Positions 1 through 8,100 of a DNA stretch of 64,000 nucleotides are shown piece by piece. The notes below the pieces were generated by a model that saw nothing but the letters and a program-made list of their open reading frames with translations, was not told where the DNA came from and did no database searches. The number at the start of each line of letters is the position of its first letter. Within the stretch, counting starts at the first letter, position 1. The DNA is from Oscillatoriaceae cyanobacterium Prado104 (GTDB lineage: Bacteria; Cyanobacteriota; Cyanobacteriia; Cyanobacteriales; Microcoleaceae): positions 1 to 64,000 of the forward strand of contig JALOON010000004.1 of NCBI GenBank assembly GCA_025454405.1. Direction: 5' to 3'. A program made the translations under genes and the position numbers.

Positions 1-97
1 TACATATGCGTTTCAGCGATTGTACCCTGAGTATGGCGGCTCTAAAATACTTGGAAGTCGCACAGTGAGACAGTTTCAAGTTTTTGCCAGGGGGGAA

Positions 98-1006
98 CTA
101 AGGAATAGCAACTTCTGCCAACAACTTATCAACAATCGTCTTCGCCCTCCTGCCTCCCGCTGGAATCAAACGGTGAGAAAGTACGTGAGGCGCTAAATAT
201 TTCACATCATCGGGAATCGCATAATCCCGCCCCGAAATAAACGCCAAAGCCTGCGACGCCCGGTGCAAAGCGATAGCACCCCGCGGGCTCACCCCCAGAG
301 TAATCTCCTCATCTTCCCGAGTCGATCGCACCAAATTCACAATATACTGTTTCAAAGACTCTTCCACCTTTACGCCCGCGCACAAACGCTGTAATTCCTT
401 CACCTCTGACAAAGAAATACAAGGTTGCAAATCTTCAACCACAAAACGATCGGAAAGTCTTTCCAGCATTTGTAACTCTTCCAACGCAGCGGGATAACCC
501 AAACTCAAAGACAAAGTAAACCGATCCATTTGCGCTTCCGGCAGCGGAAAAGTTCCTTGATATTCGATCGGATTCTGAGTCGCGATCGCAAAAAACGGCG
601 CTGGAACACTCCGAGAAACGCCGTCTACTGTCACCTGTTTTTCCTCCATTACCTCCAGCAAAGCCGACTGAGTTCGCGGCGTCGCCCGATTGATTTCATC
701 GGCAAGCAAAACATTAGCAAAAACTGGTCCGGGCAAAAACTCAAATTCCCCGCTGCGGGGATTCCAAATATTAGTTCCCGTGATATCCGTCGGCAATAAA
801 TCGGGAGTGCATTGAATTCTTTGAAACTTGCCGTCGATCGAGCGAGCTAAAGATTTAGCCAACAGCGTTTTTCCAACACCGGGTACATCTTCCAACAGCG
901 CGTGCCCCCCGGAAAGTAAGGCTACCAATACCAAACGAATAGCCTGTTCTTTGCCAACAATAGTTTTACCCAGATTTTGTTTGAGCCGTTCAATATGTTC
1001 TCTCAT
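98..1006 (-). CDS. MoxR-family AAA+ ATPase
   Basis: A 302-residue cytoplasmic ATPase of the MoxR type, chaperone-like AAA+ proteins that usually help assemble or activate partner proteins. The Walker A motif PGVGKT is at residues 42-47 and the Walker B motif LLADEINR near residue 100. The following segment, with EVMEEKQVTVDG and ATQNPIEYQGTFPLPEAQ, is diagnostic of MoxR. The length fits the family. The start ATG lies at 1004-1006. The usual MoxR partners, a DUF58 or von Willebrand A-domain protein, would be beyond the left edge of the window, so its client cannot be named here. Family assignment is secure; role is inferred. Confidence 0.93.
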   Translation of the reverse strand: MREHIERLKQNLGKTIVGKEQAIRLVLVALLSGGHALLEDVPGVGKTLLAKSLARSIDGKFQRIQCTPDLLPTDITGTNIWNPRSGEFEFLPGPVFANVLLADEINRATPRTQSALLEVMEEKQVTVDGVSRSVPAPFFAIATQNPIEYQGTFPLPEAQMDRFTLSLSLGYPAALEELQMLERLSDRFVVEDLQPCISLSEVKELQRLCAGVKVEESLKQYIVNLVRSTREDEEITLGVSPRGAIALHRASQALAFISGRDYAIPDDVKYLAPHVLSHRLIPAGGRRAKTIVDKLLAEVAIP

Positions 1007-1094
1007 ATCCCCGATCGCTAATTGCTAATTACTAATTACTAATTGCTAATGGTTGCTGGCTCGTTAAAAATGCGCATCCTGAACCATCGACTAA

Positions 1095-2300
1095 TTATCC
1101 GCTATCGGCAGCGAGTACCCTTCTAGCAACCTCACAGTCTGCCTGAATTTGAGTTTTGAGAGCTTCTAAAGAAGCAAATTTTTGTTCCGATCGCAAAAAC
1201 TCTACCAAACTCACGCTCAAGGTTTGCCCGTACAAATCCCCGAACCAGTCTAACAAATGAACTTCCACAGTGGGTTGCTGGCCGTCTACCGTCGGGCGGC
1301 ACCCAACATTCATCACCCCATTGATGAAGGATAAATTTGATGCTCGATGGTCGATTGCAGGTGCGGGAAAATCCCATCGCTCTGGAGAACTTTCCTCTTC
1401 GATTCTGGTATATGCTTGTTGCACCAAAACTTGCACCGCATACACGCCAAAACGCGGCAAAAACTTTTCTTCTGGTAACTGGATATTAGCAGTAGGAAAT
1501 CCGATCGTTCTGCCAAGCTGCTGTCCCCCAACAACTGTCCCCACCAAGCTGTAATGGCGTCCCAGCAACTGATTCGCCCGTCGCAGGTCGCCCGACGCCA
1601 GACTTTCGCGGATAATAGAACTGCTGATTCGCTCCGTACCGCAGGTTTGCAGCCCTACGAGAGTAACATCAATGCCGTAACTATTCGCGATCGCCTGCAA
1701 ATCGGCAGCCGTCCCGGCCCGTCCCTTGCCAAAACGAAAATCCATGCCCACGCTAATGCAACTAACTTGCAATTGTCGCACCAGAATTTCCTCGACAAAC
1801 TCATCAGCACTCAAAGCTGCCAGTTCTCGATCGAACGGCAGCAGCACCAGTTGTTGGACGCCCATTGCTGCGAGCAATTTTACCTTTTCTGTTAAAGGCG
1901 TCAACAGTTTTCGCGGCTGACCCGTGAAAAACTCTTGCGGGTGGGGGTCGAAAGTTACCACCGTTCCGTAGAGTCCATCCGCACCATCGAAATCGTCAGC
2001 TTTTTGGCTGTTGGATTCAGCCTCGATCGGCGACTTGGTGGCATCATAATTATTTCCCAGCAGCGCGATTGCAGGCGACTCTACTAAGTCGCTGTCGCTG
2101 TTCGCCTCCCGCGCGCGAACTAAACTTTCGCCATCGCTTGCAGGCGATTGCTGGTTTGACCCGGACACAGAATTTTGCTGGACCGATCGATTTAAAATTG
2201 GCTGCACGACTTGTCGGTGCCCTAGGTGCAAACCGTCAAAGTTTCCCAAGGCAACGGCAGTTGGAGTCAGAGCAGCGGTACAAGAATAAGTTACCCACAC
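1095..2300 (-). CDS. ribF: Bifunctional riboflavin kinase / FAD synthetase
   Basis: Phosphorylates riboflavin to FMN and adenylates FMN to FAD. The N-terminal nucleotidyltransferase half shows GNFDGLHLGHR near residue 20 (the HxGH signature), and the C-terminal riboflavin kinase half shows GRTIGFPTANIQLP and the Gly-Val-Tyr segment. The start is GTG (2298-2300), which gives the MWVT beginning common in cyanobacterial RibF. At 401 residues it is longer than the usual 300-340; the excess is a Ser/Asn/Asp-rich low-complexity insert at about residues 40-110, between the HxGH motif and the VVTFDPHP segment. The insert looks like a disordered loop and is not expected to abolish activity. The neighbouring genes are not functionally related. 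Confidence 0.93.
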   Translation of the reverse strand: MWVTYSCTAALTPTAVALGNFDGLHLGHRQVVQPILNRSVQQNSVSGSNQQSPASDGESLVRAREANSDSDLVESPAIALLGNNYDATKSPIEAESNSQKADDFDGADGLYGTVVTFDPHPQEFFTGQPRKLLTPLTEKVKLLAAMGVQQLVLLPFDRELAALSADEFVEEILVRQLQVSCISVGMDFRFGKGRAGTAADLQAIANSYGIDVTLVGLQTCGTERISSSIIRESLASGDLRRANQLLGRHYSLVGTVVGGQQLGRTIGFPTANIQLPEEKFLPRFGVYAVQVLVQQAYTRIEEESSPERWDFPAPAIDHRASNLSFINGVMNVGCRPTVDGQQPTVEVHLLDWFGDLYGQTLSVSLVEFLRSEQKFASLEALKTQIQADCEVARRVLAADSG

Positions 2301-2392
2301 GCTTTACATTTTGACACACTTTGCCCGCGCGATGGCATTCGATTTGAGATTTTAGATTAACTCCACAGAGCGCGATCTGGGAGCTTGAACTT

Positions 2393-3295
2393 TCACGCAG
2401 GCACCTGGGGTGCTTCCTCAGACTCCAGAGACAAACCGTTGTGGGGTGGAAGCAACTGCAACGACAGACCTTCTCGTGCCATCAGACTGTTCGGGAATCT
2501 TTGAGCTACTTGCTCTCCCACCCTGTCTAAGAACTCATCGTTGTGCAGCGGGTCGTGGTGAAAAATCACCAATTTTTTGACATTAGCCGCCTTTGCGACC
2601 TTCACAGCTTCTTGCCAAGTCGAATGTCCCCAGCCGACCTTGCTAGTCCGCTCCGCATAATACTCCTCATCCGTATAAGTAGCATCGTAGATCAGCAGCT
2701 CTGCATCCCGAGCCAAATACAGCACATTGTCGTCCAAACGGTCTGGATAATGTTCCGTATCGGTCACGTAAGCAGCAGCGTAGCCCTGCCAGTTCACGCG
2801 GTAGCCCACAGCTTCACCCGGGTGATTCAACAAAGCACTTTCCACCTTAATATCCCCGATTTCCACGGGTTGGCCCACTTCAATATCGTTAAACTTAAGG
2901 TCTGCACCCATAATTTGCAAGGGCACTGGAAAATTCGGGTGGAGCATTTGGTCGTTGAGCCGCTGCTGGATAGTAGCTTTGTTAGGAGCAACAGCGCCGT
3001 AGATATGGAAACAGTTTCCTTTAATAAAAGCGGGTACAAAAAAAGGAAATCCTTGAATGTGATCCCAGTGAGAATGAGTGAAAAACATATGAGCGTTTAC
3101 GGGCATCTGCGACAAAAGAGTTTGTCCCAAAACCCGCAATCCAGTACCGCCATCGAAAATTAGGCGGCTGTCACCCACTCGCATTTCAACACAGGGCGTA
3201 TTGCCCCCGTAACGTACTGTTTCAGCTCCGGGAGACGCTATGCTACCTCTAACGCCCCAGAAGTGAACCGTAAATTGGTTTTGCATACTAGACAT
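2393..3295 (-). CDS. Metallo-beta-lactamase-fold hydrolase (phosphodiesterase-like)
   Basis: A 300-residue protein with the metal-binding signature HSHWDH, preceded by FDGGTGLRVLG and followed by further His/Asp ligands (NHPGE, DTEHYPD, IFHHDP). The opening FWGVRGSIASPG and GGNTPC are typical of the COG1235 branch of the superfamily, which includes PhnP-like cyclic phosphodiesterases and RNase Z relatives. The substrate is unknown; a small cyclic phosphodiester or phosphoribosyl compound is plausible. The start is the ATG at 3293-3295, and the next Met is only three codons downstream. The gene begins directly at the edge of the structured non-coding region upstream. Confidence 0.85.
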   Translation of the reverse strand: MSSMQNQFTVHFWGVRGSIASPGAETVRYGGNTPCVEMRVGDSRLIFDGGTGLRVLGQTLLSQMPVNAHMFFTHSHWDHIQGFPFFVPAFIKGNCFHIYGAVAPNKATIQQRLNDQMLHPNFPVPLQIMGADLKFNDIEVGQPVEIGDIKVESALLNHPGEAVGYRVNWQGYAAAYVTDTEHYPDRLDDNVLYLARDAELLIYDATYTDEEYYAERTSKVGWGHSTWQEAVKVAKAANVKKLVIFHHDPLHNDEFLDRVGEQVAQRFPNSLMAREGLSLQLLPPHNGLSLESEEAPQVPA

Positions 3296-3480
3296 GGGTT
3301 TTGTTGCAAGATTGCTCCAGCGAGATCGTTGACGTTCACCGCTCTTGCTTCGACTAGCTTAGCAGCCTGTGCGGTGATTCTCGGGCTGATTCTGCCGTTA
3401 GTTCCCTCCGGTCTTACGAAGCATTCCTGAGCTTTACAGCTCAATCCTCAAGCTTAAATTTCCGTGCGCCCCACGGTATT
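3296..3480 (-). ncRNA. Candidate structured RNA with a pseudoknot, possibly an orphan HEARO/omega-like RNA
   Basis: This spacer has no convincing gene. Read on the minus strand it can form, in order, a hairpin CCGTG-GGGCG-CACGG, a hairpin GAGCT-GTAA-AGCTC, then a GCTTCG...CGAAGC helix and a CACCGC...GCGGTG helix that interlock, the second opening inside the first and closing after it. That arrangement is an H-type pseudoknot. Pseudoknotted RNAs upstream of iscB genes (HEARO/omega RNA) occur in cyanobacteria and often lack an adjacent iscB, as here. The strand and identity are inferred by eye; the ends are approximate. Confidence 0.38.
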
Positions 3481-3983
3481 TGTTGCGAGTCTTGGACGAT
3501 GTACTATTTAGAAGCTGTCCTTTGAGGACGCGGCTTGAACTCACAACCAGCATTCCACCCTGATTTCCCATAAGGTGTTTGCCTCTGATAAAGGCTTTGC
3601 TATCAAACCCAAGCTCTTTGAGGTCGAGTCTTGCACTTGTTAGCAATGCAAGGAGTCTCGCTTGCCAGACAATGCAAAACAGTTGGGCTTGACAACTTAA
3701 TAAGAAACTACAAGGTAGAGTAATTAAGCCTCGATCGCAAGTGTTCTTTTTCTTTCTTCACTAGCCTAACCTCTACCGGCGCATTTTGGTGCTGGGCTGC
3801 TATCAAATTGGATTTTCTGCAAAAGCTTTCTCTCGTGACAGAGATGCGCGGCCTGCGAAAACCCTACCGACCGATTCCCTTTATTCAAAAAGCTTAGCAG
3901 TTTGGGGTTGATAACTGTTGGACATCTACCCTGTCATCAAAGTGCGTAATGTAAAATGTGGAGAAGGAGGGGATGGAGGGAGG
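3481..3983. other. Gene-free spacer with hairpins
   Basis: No credible coding region. It contains a long hairpin near 3511-3537 (AAGC-GTCCT-TTG-AGGAC-GCTT with bulges) and a second near 3590 (GCCT...AGGC), which may belong to the same structured RNA or mobile unit as the pseudoknot next to it. The rest, 3660-3960, is AT-rich and shows nothing recognisable apart from a purine-rich ribosome-binding stretch just before the next gene. Confidence 0.5.
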
Positions 3984-4637
3984 ATGTCAACAGGCGGTGA
4001 GCATATGAGCGGTCAGTTGCTGCTGGCTACAGGTGTGGGAATAGGAGTAATGGTACTGGTGTACCGGGCATTGTCGTGGAACTGGCGACTGCTGCGATCG
4101 AACTTGGAGCAGTTTTGGGACGGGCCCAACCGCCGTTTGGTTCTCGCCTCGGGTAGCGGTGCGCTAGCCACTGTATTAGCTTACATGACTTTGGCAATTT
4201 GGGCTGACTCCGAGAGTCCCTGGATCGCTTGCAACGCGATTTTGCAAAATCTCGCCACCATCGCGATTGCTGTGCTCCTGTGGTGCCAACCGCGGGGGCA
4301 AAGTACCTTAAAAGATGAAGCTGTTCTCGATCGCATTTTGGCGGACTTGACGGCTCTCGACCCTGTGAAGCGTTTGATAGCAGTCAGGCAAATCACCAAT
4401 TTGGTCAGCAATCCGGAGTTTGGCAAACAGAACTCGCTCAAAAGTTCGATCGCGGCTGAGAGTACCGTCGAGTGCTTTCGCTTGATGCTGAGCCGGGAAC
4501 CTGAAGTTTTTGTCCGCAATGCTCTGCTGGAAGGCTTGCAAACCTTAGACAGCCTCACCGAACTGAGTCAAACAAATTTGTTATCGCTTGCTGACGCCGC
4601 AGCAACAGGCAACGTCGATATTATTAAGGAAGATTAA
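3984..4637 (+). CDS. Membrane-anchored conserved cyanobacterial protein, function unknown
   Basis: About 217 residues from the ATG at 3984, which follows a purine-rich AGGAGG/GGAGGG stretch; a second possible start is the ATG at 4005. Two hydrophobic segments lie near the N-terminus, one right after the start (LLLATGVGIGVMVLVY) and one about 45 residues later (SGALATVLAYMTLAIW), with a third weaker one (NLATIAIAVLLW). A soluble helical C-terminal half follows, containing PVKRLIAVRQITNLV and FVRNALLEGLQTL, which resemble HEAT/armadillo-type helices. I do not recognise a named family. The overall shape suggests an inner- or thylakoid-membrane protein with a cytoplasmic helical scaffold. Confidence 0.7.
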   Translation: MSTGGEHMSGQLLLATGVGIGVMVLVYRALSWNWRLLRSNLEQFWDGPNRRLVLASGSGALATVLAYMTLAIWADSESPWIACNAILQNLATIAIAVLLWCQPRGQSTLKDEAVLDRILADLTALDPVKRLIAVRQITNLVSNPEFGKQNSLKSSIAAESTVECFRLMLSREPEVFVRNALLEGLQTLDSLTELSQTNLLSLADAAATGNVDIIKED

Positions 4638-4640
4638 TTA

Positions 4641-5156
4641 TTAATTATTAAAGAGGTGGTTCTCATCCTAGATTCATTTGCCTTCCCATACAACCAGAAA
4701 CACTCAAATTTCCAGTGAGGCTGTCCGATCGGTTTGACGCCGGAAAGTGTCAGCTTGCGCCATTGAGAGTTTTTTTAGCCGACTAAAAATCTGTTGATAT
4801 TGTTGAATCCCGAAAGATGAGCTGCGATATCCGAGTCTAAAGAATTGTGAAATAATCAAAGCATAACTAATCACTGCCCCCAAACTGATGCTAGATTTTT
4901 TGTGGGAGTTGAAAGGCGATCGGCGGGGAGTAATTGGGAATGTTAGCTGGCTCCTAAGTTATGGGTGTAAAACAAACAATATTTATATTTGGGAACTAAA
5001 GTAGAGTAATCTATTAAGTATCTTTTTTTAGCTCTGATAATTACTTTAAATTACTGGCTTCTGGCAGTAAAGACTATATAGTAGCTAAGTGAAAATAAGC
5101 TTGAGTCATTAATTGAAAAAGAGGATTACTAACAGACAATGTGATATTTTTATAGG
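4641..5156. other. Intergenic region without a recognisable gene
   Basis: Convergent spacer between the membrane protein and the A2M gene. It is AT-rich and stops occur in all frames. No RNA gene, IS end or obvious promoter was recognised. Confidence 0.5.
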
Positions 5157-5179
5157 GTTCCCAGGCTGAGCCTGGGAAC
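5157..5179. repeat. Near-perfect palindrome downstream of the A2M gene
   Basis: GTTCCCAGGCT and its exact complement AGCCTGGGAAC flank a single G. It lies 12 bases past the A2M stop codon and could act as a transcript end, but no U-run follows on the minus strand, so it is not a classical intrinsic terminator. Similar palindromes are dispersed in cyanobacterial genomes. Confidence 0.6.
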
Positions 5180-5191
5180 TGGAAACAGAAT

Positions 5192-8100
5192 CTACTTGTC
5201 CGACACAATCAAAGTAGAGGAAGCCGATCGCCCAAATTCTTCGGGAGTGTATTGTAAATGAGCTTCTGCGCCCGGCCAGAGGTAGGTGCCGGAGGTGACG
5301 GAACGGACGAGATAGTGGAGGCTGTAAACTCCGGGTTCGAGGCGATCGCTATAGGCAACAATGCGATCGCGATACATCGTTTTATACCCTATTTGCCAGC
5401 TATCACCTCGAGCTTCCACCGCCTTTGTAGAGGTTTGGAAACTGTTATCAATTGGCTCGAAACCAGCAGGTAATTGGTCGGTAATTACCACGCAATCCAC
5501 AGGACGATCGGCGATAATTTCTAAACCAATATCAAACACTTGTCCGACTCCCAAAGTCAGGTCTTTAGGAATAGCAAGTTGCTGCGTTCCTAACACTCGA
5601 TCCTGACCCGCAGCTCGAATTTCTCGCACTACTCGCAACCCGTTTAAGCGTCCCGGTTGATTTCCCTGCAAGCGATAGCCGTAATTAATTAGATAGTGCA
5701 GATTACTTTGACCGGATTTCTCAAGAATTAAATCGCCATTGCGCGGTAATTTATCTGTTGCTACAGTGATAAATTTACTGGGATTGCGGTAGCCATCAAA
5801 TTGCATTGAATCTAAGGTTTCGCCCGCCAATTTTACGGTAACTTGAAACTTGGGCGGTGCGGGTTGAGTTTGGCTGTAATCTACTAAAGCTGCAAGTGCT
5901 TCTGAGTTGTCATAAGTGCTTTGCCAAGTGCCATCTCGCCGCAAATTCAAGAGACTTTGCAATAAGCGATCGATATCTTCAGGCTTGCTTTTTTGAGCGA
6001 TAAATAGCCGCAAAGCTTGAGATTGAATAGCGGTAGGAGATGCTAGCCAGCTTATATTTTGAGGCAGATTCACCGCAGCCGATCGACCGGTGATATAGAT
6101 GTTTTTTTGCAACTCGTCAGCCAGCAATTTAGACTCATCTTGCCAGTCTTTGAACTGCGATAGATAACGGGCTAACTCGATTTGAGTGACTGGATTATAT
6201 TCACCTCGCTGCTGGTAGATATCTGCGAGAAAATCATTGCGTTTTTCGCCTAATTCTGCTAAGGCAATCAGAGATGATAACCTTACTTGATTCTTGCAAA
6301 TTTGCTGTTGGCAAAACTCATATTGTCCGGGGTCAGCAAGAGTTTTCTTCAAGTATTCTGTCAGGCGAGACAGCATCCCGGCATCGACTGTATTGGGAAA
6401 AGCCTTCGATGCAGATGCGATCGCGCTTGCAGCATAAGGTGTCAAAAATGGATCGGATTTCTTTTGTCCGGGATAAGCAGTAAAACCGCCATCTGGTTGC
6501 TGAAGTTTTAGTAGTTTTTCAAGGGCGCTTTGCGCTGTTTTACTTGGGTTAAACTCTTTGAAACTTTGAGCATACTTTTGAGAAAGGGTTTGCAAATTAG
6601 CTGCGATGAATAACTGACTGGCTGCTGGTTCCAAAAATGGCAATTGTTCGTCCTGCAAAACTTGTTTCGCCGGTGCCATAATTTCTGGTATCAATGTACT
6701 AGCTAGGGAAATCTGCAAACCGCCGACATCTGAGATCGCATTGCGATCGACTTTTAGCGGAATTTTTACTCGATCGACAGTTGTTCCCGTTTCCACAACG
6801 TTTTCTGTAACTTCTAAAGATTTCACTTCTAAAGGCACTTCAAACGCATCCACATTGTTATTTAATTGCGTGGCAAATTGAATTTTAGAATCACCAGCAT
6901 TACTGGCGACAATGGGGAAACGATAAGCATGAGTTCCCGACTCAGCCTGAGTTGTTAAGTTCGCTGACTTTGGATTATTAGCTGCAAATTTTACAGCACC
7001 TGCTACTTGACCGTTAATTTTTAGATTGCCTTTTTCCTGAGTATTGTTAGTAACGGATAATCCAGCTTGAATGCGATCGCCCGGACGCGCAAACTGCGGC
7101 AAAATTGGCTGAGAAATCAGCGATTTAGTGGTAATAAATGTTGCCTCTCCATTGCCAAAATCTAAATTGCCGTCAGTCGCAACAGCCATCACGCGCCAAG
7201 TTGTTAAATCGTCAGGAAGTTTGAATTTAACGCTTGCTTTCCCCTTAGAATCTGTAACAACAGAACCATTGTAGTAAGCCAAAGCTTGAAAATCTTTACG
7301 GACGCGAGTATTTGCCGCACCTGTAGAGAATCCACCGCCATAACCCCAACCTTTTGCCAGCGGCGAGGACATATTTTCTAATACTACATTCTGTCGATTA
7401 TCGTTGAAGCGAGTAGAAATTGACTGTTCGGCATAGACAGTTTTTACCAAATCTGGCGGGCGATATTCAGTGAGTTGCAGCACTGCTTCATTGACAACCA
7501 TAACTGTAAATTGCCCTTTAATTGGCTGTTCTCGATCGTCCTGCAATTGCAGTTGTATGGTTTCCTCTGCACCGGGTGGTAATTCTGTTTTCTGGGGCGT
7601 GACTTGAACTTTCAAGTATTTAGCATCTAAACTGGTTTTAAAAGGAGCAAAGCCAATTTTTACCAGATTTTCTAGACTTCCAGGTTCCAACTCTTTTAAA
7701 CTCTTGCCTTGACGGACTAGCACAGCTTCTACCGCTGCATTCGGCAACATTTCTGGCGTTACTTGGAATTGAATTTGAGGAGCACCGCCCTTGACTTTAG
7801 TGACAGTTTGATAGAGATTTTTATCGCGGACAACTGCAAAGTATAACTCTGCTTCTGGATAAGGTGATTGAATTAAAGCTGTTGCCGTTTCACCTGGTTG
7901 ATAGCTTTGCTTGTCGAGTTTAACTTCCAAGCGATTATTATCGTATCTGTTACCCCAGCTTACGACATTTTCGCCTGTTGCCCAAATCTGTAAATCGGTG
8001 GCAGTTACTTCATTATTACTACCAGCAAAATTAGCTCGAATGCGGTAAGAACCAGATTCAGGAGGATTGAGGGATACTGTTTGAGGCTTGCTGCTAGATT

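Noticed and set aside
1-97. Short open frame on the plus strand at the left edge (YAFQRLYPEYGG...)
   Set aside because: It looks protein-like for about 35 codons but continues antisense into the MoxR gene before stopping; too short and cut by the edge to call.
3238-3646. Two open frames of about 70 residues on the minus strand before the metallo-hydrolase
   Set aside because: No family resemblance, one overlaps the hydrolase start, and the region is better explained as structured RNA.
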